Of a DNA stretch of 8,439 nt, positions 1 through 6,071 are shown piece after piece. The notes below the pieces were generated by a model. That model was not told where the DNA came from. It worked only from the letters and a program-made list of their open reading frames with translations, and ran no database searches. Numbering within the stretch: the first letter of the stretch is position 1; every line of letters begins with the position of its first letter. The position numbers and the translations under genes were made by a program. Origin of the DNA: Coriobacteriia bacterium. GTDB lineage: Bacteria > Actinomycetota > Coriobacteriia > Coriobacteriales > UBA8131. The stretch covers positions 1-8,439 of the forward strand of contig WQXX01000044.1 in the NCBI GenBank assembly GCA_009781535.1. Direction: 5' to 3'.

Positions 1-201
1 CACGTGACCGGCAAAGGCGTCATCAAGGAGCTGCGCCGGCTGTTCCCCCAAAGCAATATCGTTGCCGTGGATTATGACCCCGGCGCCAGCGAGGTCAACC
101 AGCTCAACCGCATCAAGCTCATGACCAGCGTGGCAAAGAGCAACTTCAATAAGATGAAGGGCGATTCTGGGAAAACTGAAAACGACAAAGACAAAGCATA
201 A
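1..201 (+). CDS. C-terminal end of acyl-CoA dehydratase activase-related protein (partial)
   Basis: The reading frame is open from the first base, so this is the 3' end of a gene that begins outside the window; the GTG at position 4 is an internal codon, not a convincing start. The visible 66 residues contain the stretch VDYDPGASEVNQLNRIKLM. I recognise this as the C-terminal signature of the very large (about 1400-residue) anaerobe proteins that combine BadF/BcrA/HgdC-type ATPase activase domains with a HgdB-like dehydratase region. These relate to ATP-driven one-electron activation of 2-hydroxyacyl-CoA dehydratases, but the exact substrate of the long stand-alone versions is not established. 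The last ~20 residues (Lys, Asp, Glu, Asn rich) look like a disordered tail. Recognition rests on memory of the family, with no ATPase or cluster-binding cysteine motif visible here. The tail precedes a 119-bp gap. Confidence 0.68.
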   Translation, partial: HVTGKGVIKELRRLFPQSNIVAVDYDPGASEVNQLNRIKLMTSVAKSNFNKMKGDSGKTENDKDKA

Positions 202-222
202 GGCGACGCTGGCAAGGCATGA

Positions 223-237
223 GACCATATCATGGTC
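223..237. repeat. perfect 6-bp inverted repeat (GACCAT-ATC-ATGGTC)
   Basis: GACCAT at 223-228 and ATGGTC at 232-237 are exact reverse complements around a 3-base loop, 22 bases after the stop of the upstream gene. No T-run follows (AAGGGTTTGATT comes next), so it is not a canonical intrinsic terminator. It could be a weak terminator, an mRNA 3'-end hairpin or a protein-binding palindrome. The position between two genes is the only functional hint. Confidence 0.45.
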
Positions 238-308
238 AAGGGTTTGATTAAAGGTTGATTTAATTCAATTTTCATACGTGAGCGGAGGCAGAGTGCCGAT
301 GGATAAGG

Positions 309-314
309 TACAAT
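309..314 (+). promoter_or_regulatory. putative -10 element (TACAAT) just before the GTG start at 321
   Basis: TACAAT differs from TATAAT at one position and ends 6 bases before the GTG codon at 321. Transcription would then be expected to begin at or next to the start codon, giving a leaderless mRNA. No good -35 box is seen at 16-18 bases upstream (286-291 is AGGCAG). Leaderless genes driven mainly by a -10 element are common in Actinomycetota. The alternative is ordinary translation from the weak AAGG at 305-308, which is rather far (12 bases) from the GTG. Confidence 0.35.
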
Positions 315-320
315 ACCTTC

Positions 321-1202
321 GTGCTTGAGATTATTACATCACTCGTTTTTTGTGTGCTCATCCCCTGCATTGTCATGGGTCTGCTTATCCGCCCACTAAG
401 GGCATCGGCTCCCAAGATTCCTAACTATCGAGGCACCAAGGTATTCCAGGGTCTCGGAATCATATGGCTCATATGGCTGCTTTTCTTCTGGGTCGGCGCC
501 TATCTTGTGGTGCTCCTCCGTTTTGAGCAACCGATCTGGGTCAGTTATTTTATCCCGTTGTTCCCACTGGTAGCTGGAACCTGTGCATTCGGCTTGTTTG
601 ATGATTTGGCGGGTGACAAGGAGGTCAAGGGCTTTCGAGGGCACCTGCGCGCGCTTGCAAAAGGCAGACTTACCACCGGCGGTCTGAAAATGCTCGGCAT
701 AGGGCTCTTAAGCCTTTTTACCGCGGTCTCGCTGTATTGGACCGGCGTCTCTTCGTGGCCGCGCATCCTGCTTGTGACCTGCGTAATCGCGCTCATGGCC
801 AATTCCATCAACCTCTTTGACGCGCGCCCCGGACGCGCAGGCAAGGTCTATTTCGACTGCCTCATTTTGGCAGTGCTTGGCATCATATTCGGTGGCGTCC
901 TTCATCTGAATGCGGTAACCATCGTCGCTATTGTTCTGGCAGGGTTAGGGCCGCTTGTGGCCGTCTGGCGTTTTGATATAGGCGAGAAAGGTATACTTGG
1001 GGACGCGGGCGCCAACTCGATGGGCGTCTTCCTCGGATACCTGCTTGCAACCTCACTGCCACTGTTGGCACTGGCAATACTGACGGTTGTCCTCCTTGCG
1101 TTGAATATCCTCGGTGAGTTTGTCTCGTTTTCGCGCATCATCGAACGCAACCGTGTGTTAAACGCACTTGACAGGCTCGGCAGGAAAGACATTAATCGAT
1201 GA
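321..1202 (+). CDS. divergent MraY/WecA-family (GT4) membrane glycosyl-phosphate transferase
   Basis: This 293-residue, very hydrophobic protein (about eight or nine membrane helices) has the acidic signatures of the polyprenyl-phosphate N-acetylhexosamine-1-phosphate transferase superfamily: FGLFDDLAGDK (D94, D95), NSINLFDARPGRA (N161, N164, D167) and GILGDAGANSMG (D228). In MraY and WecA such residues bind Mg2+ and the UDP-sugar, and transfer sugar-phosphate to a lipid carrier at the inner face of the membrane. It is shorter than MraY (~320-360), has DARPGRA where MraY has the DG-L-DG motif, GDAGAN in place of GDxGS, and lacks the C-terminal His-rich loop. It is therefore a member of the divergent branch, not MraY itself; the sugar and acceptor are unknown. 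GTG at 321 is the only plausible start (in-frame stop at 279). It lies 105 bp before pyrG on the same strand. Related transferase-like genes near pyrG in Gram-positives suggest an envelope role, which is inference. Confidence 0.8.
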   Translation: MLEIITSLVFCVLIPCIVMGLLIRPLRASAPKIPNYRGTKVFQGLGIIWLIWLLFFWVGAYLVVLLRFEQPIWVSYFIPLFPLVAGTCAFGLFDDLAGDKEVKGFRGHLRALAKGRLTTGGLKMLGIGLLSLFTAVSLYWTGVSSWPRILLVTCVIALMANSINLFDARPGRAGKVYFDCLILAVLGIIFGGVLHLNAVTIVAIVLAGLGPLVAVWRFDIGEKGILGDAGANSMGVFLGYLLATSLPLLALAILTVVLLALNILGEFVSFSRIIERNRVLNALDRLGRKDINR

Positions 1203-1239
1203 ATCTCTCGTTTTGTCGTTTGTTCGTGTCGTATTCCGC

Positions 1240-1245
1240 TAGAAT
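1240..1245 (+). promoter_or_regulatory. tentative -10 element (TAGAAT) upstream of pyrG
   Basis: TAGAAT lies in the 105-bp gap between the transferase gene and pyrG and would give a leader of about 55 bases. The possible -35 hexamers TTGTTC (1220-1225) and TTGTCG (1213-1218) are spaced 14 and 21 bases away, both outside the usual 16-18, so support is weak. If inactive, pyrG would be read from the transferase promoter. No attenuator hairpin is visible in the leader. Confidence 0.25.
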
Positions 1246-1307
1246 AGGGAGTTAGAAAACAGGTAAGGCAACGGGTAGGGTGTTAGATGAGAGGGTTGGA
1301 AGGTATT

Positions 1308-2948
1308 ATGGCAAAGCACATATTCATTACCGGTGGCGTTGTTTCATCACTCGGAAAAGGGATTACAGCGGCATCAATCGGCCATCTTCTCAAGGCTCGT
1401 GGTTACAAGGTGACCATGCAGAAGGCCGACCCATATCTTAATGTCGATCCGGGCACCATGAGCCCGTTTCAGCATGGCGAAGTCTTCATCACCGACGACG
1501 GGCACGAGGGCGATTTAGACCTCGGGCACTATGAGCGCTTTATCGACGAGAACCTGTCGCGCGATTCGAATTTTACCGCCGGCGTCATCTATCAATCGCT
1601 CATCATGCGCGAACGAAGAGGCGACTTCCAGGGCGGCACGGTGCAGGTCATTCCTCATATGACCAATGCCATCAAGGACCGCTTGACCCGCATTGCCGAG
1701 CAGAGCAACGCTGATATCGTCATCACCGAGATAGGCGGTACGGTAGGCGATATCGAAAGCCTGCCCTTCATCGAAGCGGCGCGTCAATTCAAAATGGCAA
1801 AAGCACCCGGCGACGTGCTCTTCATCCATGTGACCTTGGTGCCGTACATACCCGCTGCCCATGAGGTCAAGACCAAACCTACCCAGCATAGCGTCAAGGA
1901 GCTGCGCTCCATCGGCGTGCAGCCCGACTTCATCGTATGCCGCTCAGACCACGATATCGAGCAGAATGTCCGTGAAAAGATCGCGCTTTTCTGCGACGTA
2001 AAGGTTGACAACGTGCTTTCCTGTGTCGATGAGACAAGCATTTATAGGGTGCCGCTCAATTTCCAAAAACAGGACTTTGATATCAAGATACTCAATGCGC
2101 TCGGTCTTGGGGTAAAAAGTATCGACATGCGCGGCTGGGATGCGTATATCGCCAGGATGGAAAAACCAGCAGGCGAGCCGGTCGACATCGCAATTGTTGG
2201 CAAGTATGTCTCGCTGCCCGATGCGTATCTCAGCATTACCGAAGCCTTACACCATTCAGGCGTTTTCCACGGGCGTAGACTTGCCATACATCTTATCGAC
2301 GCCGAGACGGTCAGGAACGGAGACGCTGAGAAGATCCTTCATTCGATGGACGGAATCCTCGTGCCCGGTGGCTTTGATCTGCTTGCATTTGAGGGTAAGA
2401 TTGCCGCTATCAAATATGCGCGTGTGAGCAAGACGCCGTTTTTTGGTATCTGTCTTGGATTCCAGGCAGCGGTGTGCGAGTTCGCACGCAACGTTGTTGG
2501 TTTAGAAGGGGCATGTTCGACCGAGTTTTCAGACGATATCCGCCGTACCACGGGCAAGGAATTGCAGTATCCGGTTATCGACACCATGCCTGAGCTGGAG
2601 GACATCGCCGGCAAGGACGGCTCCATACGTCTTGGTGCGTATCCGTGCAAGATCAAGGATAAGACGTTGACGATGGCTGCGTATGACGAACCCCTCATCT
2701 ACGAGCGTCACTGCAACCGCTATGAGGTCAACAATGCTTTCCGTGACCGGCTTACCAACGCTGGTTTGGTGATAAGCGGGCTTTCGCCCGATGAGCGTCT
2801 TGTCGAGTTCATCGAGTTACCGGATCATCCATGGTTTGTCGCCTGCCAGGCACACCCAGAGTTCAAGAGTCGTCCGACACGCTGCCACCCGCTGTTTAGA
2901 GATTTTGTCCATGCAGCGATCAATTATCGTGATGCAAAAGGCAACTAG
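1308..2948 (+). CDS. pyrG: CTP synthase (glutamine-hydrolysing)
   Basis: The 546-residue protein makes CTP from UTP, ATP and glutamine in the cytoplasm. The synthetase domain (about 1-270) starts with the P-loop region VTGG-type ITGGVVSSLGKG (K17), then K39, the DLDLGHYERF segment (D71), EIGGTVGDIES (E141) and the UTP-binding KTKPTQHSVKEL. The class I glutaminase domain (about 295-540) has nucleophile C382 in GICLGFQ and H516/E518 in AHPEF, so the triad is complete. I chose ATG 1308 because it gives the family-typical N-terminus and has GGAAGG four bases upstream; the in-frame ATG at 1287 would add seven unconserved residues. Odd points: GGFDLLAFEGK (354-364) replaces the usual GGFGxRGxEGK, so the conserved Arg is L359; GACSTEF has Cys403 where Asn is usual; and ERHCNRY (466-472) replaces ERHRHRY. 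The length is normal. It follows the transferase gene, possibly in one operon. Confidence 0.96.
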   Translation: MAKHIFITGGVVSSLGKGITAASIGHLLKARGYKVTMQKADPYLNVDPGTMSPFQHGEVFITDDGHEGDLDLGHYERFIDENLSRDSNFTAGVIYQSLIMRERRGDFQGGTVQVIPHMTNAIKDRLTRIAEQSNADIVITEIGGTVGDIESLPFIEAARQFKMAKAPGDVLFIHVTLVPYIPAAHEVKTKPTQHSVKELRSIGVQPDFIVCRSDHDIEQNVREKIALFCDVKVDNVLSCVDETSIYRVPLNFQKQDFDIKILNALGLGVKSIDMRGWDAYIARMEKPAGEPVDIAIVGKYVSLPDAYLSITEALHHSGVFHGRRLAIHLIDAETVRNGDAEKILHSMDGILVPGGFDLLAFEGKIAAIKYARVSKTPFFGICLGFQAAVCEFARNVVGLEGACSTEFSDDIRRTTGKELQYPVIDTMPELEDIAGKDGSIRLGAYPCKIKDKTLTMAAYDEPLIYERHCNRYEVNNAFRDRLTNAGLVISGLSPDERLVEFIELPDHPWFVACQAHPEFKSRPTRCHPLFRDFVHAAINYRDAKGN

Positions 2949-2997
2949 GCACGTCTGCGGCGCCGAACAGTTCCTTACCATACGTGTTCTCGAGCAG

Positions 2998-3024
2998 TTA
3001 ACCGAGCTAACCGAGCTAACCGAG
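2998..3024. repeat. three tandem 9-bp repeats, (T/C)TAACCGAG
   Basis: TTAACCGAG (2998-3006), CTAACCGAG (3007-3015) and CTAACCGAG (3016-3024) sit head to tail and are identical apart from the first base. The array ends 13 bases before the -35 hexamer of the promoter candidate ahead of the response-regulator gene, where activators usually bind. On the other strand each unit reads CTCGGTTA(G/A), which shares GTTxA/G with the loose LytTR-site consensus. However, the 9-bp pitch differs from the usual 21-22-bp spacing of LytTR sites. Confidence 0.8.
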
Positions 3025-3035
3025 TATTTTCCAGT

Positions 3036-3059
3036 ATTTGATTGTGCTAATGATCAAAT
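3036..3059. repeat. 7-bp inverted repeat overlapping the promoter spacer
   Basis: ATTTGAT (3036-3042) and ATCAAAT (3053-3059) are exact reverse complements around a 10-base centre. The left arm contains most of the -35 hexamer and the right arm lies in the spacer, so a protein bound here would block or bend the promoter. The arms resemble TTGAT/ATCAA of FNR-type sites, but the centre is 10 bases rather than 4. It is AT-rich and could arise by chance. Confidence 0.45.
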
Positions 3060-3067
3060 TCTATAAA
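3038..3067 (+). promoter_or_regulatory. candidate promoter of the two-component genes
   Basis: TTGATT (3038-3043) and TATAAA (3062-3067) are separated by 18 bases, a good match to a housekeeping sigma-factor promoter. Transcription would start near 3074, giving a leader of about 128 bases before ATG 3202. A second -10-like TAGAAT occurs at 3101-3106 without a clear -35. The flanking tandem repeats and the overlapping palindrome suggest that the promoter is regulated, possibly by the response regulator it drives; that is inference. Confidence 0.5.
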
Positions 3068-3201
3068 AAAACTCCATAACGGTATCATTAAAGAATCTGA
3101 TAGAATAAATAGCAAACTATTAATGACCTGCCTCTGGGTGGCTCAATTACCAATCGGGCGTATCTCAGACCAGCCAAGTCCATACTGCTTTGGGAGATGC
3201 T

Positions 3202-3939
3202 ATGGAGATTTCAACAGATACCTCATCGCTTCGCATTGCCATTTGCGAGGACATCAAATCTGAAGAAGAAATACTCACGATGCTCATTAAAGAATCAAGA
3301 CTTTCGGTGAGCATCATGAGTTTTCCTACGGGAGAGGCCTTTCTTGAGATATTTGAAAAAGACGCTTTTGATATCATTTTCCTCGACGTCTATATGGGCG
3401 AACTCACTGGCGTGCAGACAGCGGAGCGCATCAGAGAGCTCGACACACAAGTCGTCATCGTCTTTACCACGACGAGTGAGGATTTTACACGCGAGGGATA
3501 TCGTCTCAATGCGTACAAATACATGCTCAAACCCATCATTTATGAAGACGTGCTCGACTCACTTGAGCTTGCCACCATCAAACGCGACCGTGCTCAGGGC
3601 GCAACTATTCAGATAGTCTGCGACGGCGATCCGGTTACCCTGCCCCTGGCCGACATCGAGTTCATCGAGGCCAGCAACCGCCGCTCAATCTTTAATATGG
3701 AAGACGGCTCGACGTACGCCACTTTGACAACCATCGATGCTTTGGAAAAACTGTTGCCCTCGCCGCGCTTCCTGCGCTCGCATCGGGCCTTCATCGTCAA
3801 TCTCGACCATGTTGTCGACGTCGATGATGACTTCATCATGGATAATGGCACACGTGCGTATATCCGCGTGAAGGATTTCAGAAAAATCAAGCATGCCTAC
3901 GACGATTATCTATTCAACAGCGTCAGGAGTGATTGGTAG
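3202..3939 (+). CDS. LytTR-family response regulator
   Basis: The 245-residue protein has an N-terminal receiver domain (about 10-125) with the acid pair E16/D17, phospho-acceptor D62 in IIFLDVYMG, T89/T90 and K110 in YMLKP. The C-terminal LytTR DNA-binding domain (about 134-238) includes the LPLADIEFIEASNRR segment and the typical RFLRSHRAFIVNLDHV strand-turn. Such proteins (the AgrA, ComE, LytR and VirR group) bind paired direct repeats near promoters after phosphorylation. ATG 3202 is preferred because GGGAG (3192-3196) lies five bases upstream; an in-frame TTG at 3190 would add four residues and overlaps that ribosome site. The partner kinase follows 148 bp downstream on the same strand. 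Target genes are unknown; autoregulation through the repeats upstream is a reasonable guess. Confidence 0.93.
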   Translation: MEISTDTSSLRIAICEDIKSEEEILTMLIKESRLSVSIMSFPTGEAFLEIFEKDAFDIIFLDVYMGELTGVQTAERIRELDTQVVIVFTTTSEDFTREGYRLNAYKYMLKPIIYEDVLDSLELATIKRDRAQGATIQIVCDGDPVTLPLADIEFIEASNRRSIFNMEDGSTYATLTTIDALEKLLPSPRFLRSHRAFIVNLDHVVDVDDDFIMDNGTRAYIRVKDFRKIKHAYDDYLFNSVRSDW

Positions 3940-3992
3940 TTCAGGGGTTTGCGTGAGCTTGTATTGAGGGTTTGAGCAAGACGGCGTCAACC

Positions 3993-4026
3993 AGGGGTTC
4001 AAGCGAGGCCAAGGGTTCAAGAGAGG
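3993..4026. repeat. imperfect 18-bp-pitch direct repeat between regulator and kinase genes
   Basis: The 16-base blocks at 3993-4008 and 4011-4026 (AxGGGTTCAAGxGAGG) match at 14 of 16 positions with an 18-bp pitch. Two weaker GGGTTTG copies precede them at 3945 and 3968, giving four same-orientation GGGTT boxes in about 75 bp. They fill the spacer between the two-component genes. They may be regulator-binding sites or a decayed slippage array. The flanks do not form a clear promoter. Confidence 0.5.
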
Positions 4027-4087
4027 TATCGGCAGTCAACAGCCGTAGAGCCATGACAGATCGCATCAGCAGCGTAAGGAGAGATGA

Positions 4088-5926
4088 GTGAGAGAAGGTC
4101 TGCGCGAGACACTAAGTCGAATTGCAAGGATTACATATGCGCTCATCATCATCTTCCTGATTGCCCTACTTGCCGGGCAGGTCCTTTCGGGCAAGAACAA
4201 CATCATCTACTACTATAGCGAACTGCACGTGCTCTCGGTCTTTGAGCATTCGGTCAATGGGAAGGACATGGGAAAGATTGAGCTTCCTGCTGTCATCGAC
4301 AATCTCAAGCCAGGCGACACCGTTACCTTGAGAGGAACGGTCGAGTCCCGCATGCTCGACAATGTCCTGATAGATGCAGAGCATACCTATCTCAAATTCT
4401 ATGTCAATAACAGGCTGTATTACGAGATTGGTGGCGCAGGCACGTTTCCGAGTTTTCAAAAAGAGCCTCCTCATGTGGTGACCAGCATCGCATTGCCGAG
4501 CGCCCCCGAATACCTTGACCTTCGTTTTGACTATACCGTTCCTTCGACAGGTTCCTCCCTTACCTTGCAGGAGATATACCTGGGTGATAACGACCTGTTG
4601 TTCTCGATGCTTGTCGACTTTAATCTGGTTCTTCTTCTGTTATCGAGTTTCATCCTGATTGGCGCTATCGTCTTTGTCATCATCGGACTTGTGCTCATCC
4701 GCAGGGCGGCGGTGGCAAGCGCTTTTATCTGGTTGGGCTTGACTTGTCTTGCCACGTCGATCTGGGCTTTCTGTAGTAATGCAATCGTCTTATATCTTAT
4801 CCCTCAACCGGCGTTGTTCTATAACTTCGGATATGTGGGGCTTTTTGGCATCATCCCGGCATTCCTGCGCTTTAATAGCTCCATCCTCACCTCGAAACGC
4901 AACTGGCTTATCCGCGGGCTTGTGTATAGTACTGCGGTGGGCTATGCCATGCTTCTCGTGACGCATCTGATCGGCATTTTCAGCTTTATTGAGTTTTCTC
5001 CCATCATGTTTTATGCGGGGCCAGTTTTGATCCTTGCGTTTGCCATCGCAGTGGTTATTGAACATTTCCGTTTCAAGAATCGGATACGGCCGCGTTTTGT
5101 CATCTCGTGTTCGATCCTGGTTTTGTTTACATTGCTTGAGTTCTATAACGAGGCGTGGAGCCATTTCCTGCCAGCGGGGCTTTTCTTTCAGGTCGGGCTT
5201 GCGTTCTTTGTAATCGAACTGGCAGTGCTCGCGTGGCAGTATGTGAGCGAGGCGCTTGATGCATCGGAGAAAAACGCGCAGCTCCAGTTCGAGATCATCT
5301 CGACCAATCGGGCGCTCAGTGCGCAGCGTGCACTGTATGAGACCTTAGCGACGAGCAATGAGGAGATGCGAAAGCTGCGCCATGACATGCGCCACCAGCT
5401 CAGCGCCATCCGTGGGTATCTGGAAGAGGATCACAACGAGGAAGCGCTTGAGTATCTGGATACGCTGTACGGCAGCATCCCCAACATGGCCGATCTGTTC
5501 ATCTGCGACAACTTTGCCATCAACGCGCTTGCCGCGCACTATCATGCCATTGCCAAGGAGCGGGGCATTCAGGTTGACATGAGGCTTGTGGTGCCCGAAA
5601 AACTCGGGCGTATCGTCGACAACGACCTGAGCATCATCATCGGCAACCTCTTTGAGAACGCCATTGAAGCCTGTGGGTATGTTGACGCGCATAAGCGCTT
5701 CATCAAGATGCAGAGTTCGGTGGACAAACAGCGCTTTACCCTGGTCATCGACAACAGTTACGACGGGCATCTTGACGTCCGGCGTGGTGATTTCTACTCG
5801 CGCAAGCGCCCCGGCAAGGGCATCGGCATGGCCTCAGTGCGCAGCGAAGTGCACAAATATGAGGGTTCGATGAAATACGAGACCGTCGACGGCGTCTTTA
5901 AGACCTCACTGTATATCAAGCTATAA
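4088..5926 (+). CDS. 7TM-type sensor histidine kinase with GHKL domain
   Basis: The 612-residue membrane kinase is the likely partner of the LytTR regulator. TM1 (about 14-34) is followed by a ~140-residue extracytoplasmic, beta-rich segment (35-173), then seven more hydrophobic helices (about 174-385). That plan resembles 7TMR-DISM receptors, which carry an outside ligand-binding domain before a 7TM bundle. A coiled-coil-like linker (386-425) leads to the H-box LRHDMRHQL (phospho-acceptor probably H432), the N-box NLFENAIEAC (N524), DNSYDG (555-560) and the G-box RPGKGIGMASV (574-584) of a GHKL ATPase. The RHDxxH H-box is of the kind paired with LytTR regulators. The GTG start is fixed by a stop just upstream in frame (4085-4087) and by AAGGAG (4076-4081) six bases away. 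The ligand is unknown; no adjacent peptide-processing gene is present. The kinase gene converges on ligA. Confidence 0.92.
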   Translation: MREGLRETLSRIARITYALIIIFLIALLAGQVLSGKNNIIYYYSELHVLSVFEHSVNGKDMGKIELPAVIDNLKPGDTVTLRGTVESRMLDNVLIDAEHTYLKFYVNNRLYYEIGGAGTFPSFQKEPPHVVTSIALPSAPEYLDLRFDYTVPSTGSSLTLQEIYLGDNDLLFSMLVDFNLVLLLLSSFILIGAIVFVIIGLVLIRRAAVASAFIWLGLTCLATSIWAFCSNAIVLYLIPQPALFYNFGYVGLFGIIPAFLRFNSSILTSKRNWLIRGLVYSTAVGYAMLLVTHLIGIFSFIEFSPIMFYAGPVLILAFAIAVVIEHFRFKNRIRPRFVISCSILVLFTLLEFYNEAWSHFLPAGLFFQVGLAFFVIELAVLAWQYVSEALDASEKNAQLQFEIISTNRALSAQRALYETLATSNEEMRKLRHDMRHQLSAIRGYLEEDHNEEALEYLDTLYGSIPNMADLFICDNFAINALAAHYHAIAKERGIQVDMRLVVPEKLGRIVDNDLSIIIGNLFENAIEACGYVDAHKRFIKMQSSVDKQRFTLVIDNSYDGHLDVRRGDFYSRKRPGKGIGMASVRSEVHKYEGSMKYETVDGVFKTSLYIKL

Positions 5927-5947
5927 GTTGTATCGAATAATCAGCGC

Positions 5948-6053
5948 CTCATGGCATGAGTCTAATTGCCAGCTGAGCGTACTCGTTTCGATTGCGTTTG
6001 ACTGCTCATGGCACGAGGATAGCCAGCTCAAGCGTGCTCGTTTCGATAGCATT
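5948..6053. repeat. degenerate direct duplication of about 50 bp
   Basis: Two similar units run from about 5948 to 5999 and from 6005 to 6053. Both begin CTCATGGCA(T/C)GAG, then share GCCAGCT, GCGT(A/G)CTCGTTTCGAT and GC(G/A)TTTG, with a gap of about three bases in the second copy. Unit 1 opens with the palindrome CTCATG-G-CATGAG (5948-5960), which is broken in unit 2. The pair fills most of the gap between the converging kinase and ligase genes. There is no T-run on either strand, so a standard intrinsic terminator is not visible. Confidence 0.7.
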
Positions 6054-6071
6054 TGGTTGTAAGCGTAGATC

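Noticed and set aside
1246..1307. Possible pyrG reiterative-transcription attenuation leader, as in Bacillus
   Set aside because: The sequence after the -10 reads AGGGAG rather than the required GGGC start, and no terminator hairpin with a T-run lies before the ATG.
1287..1307. Upstream ATG of pyrG
   Set aside because: It would add MRGLEGI before the conserved MAKHIFITGG start and would cover the GGAAGG ribosome site used by ATG 1308.
3174..3196. Hairpin CCAAG...CTTTGG abutting the ribosome site of the regulator gene
   Set aside because: Only five pairs with a bulge; too weak to call a riboswitch or translational control element.
3940..4091. AgrD-like pheromone gene between regulator and kinase
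   Set aside because: The short frame has no cysteine, no amphipathic leader and no acidic tail typical of AgrD, and no AgrB is present.
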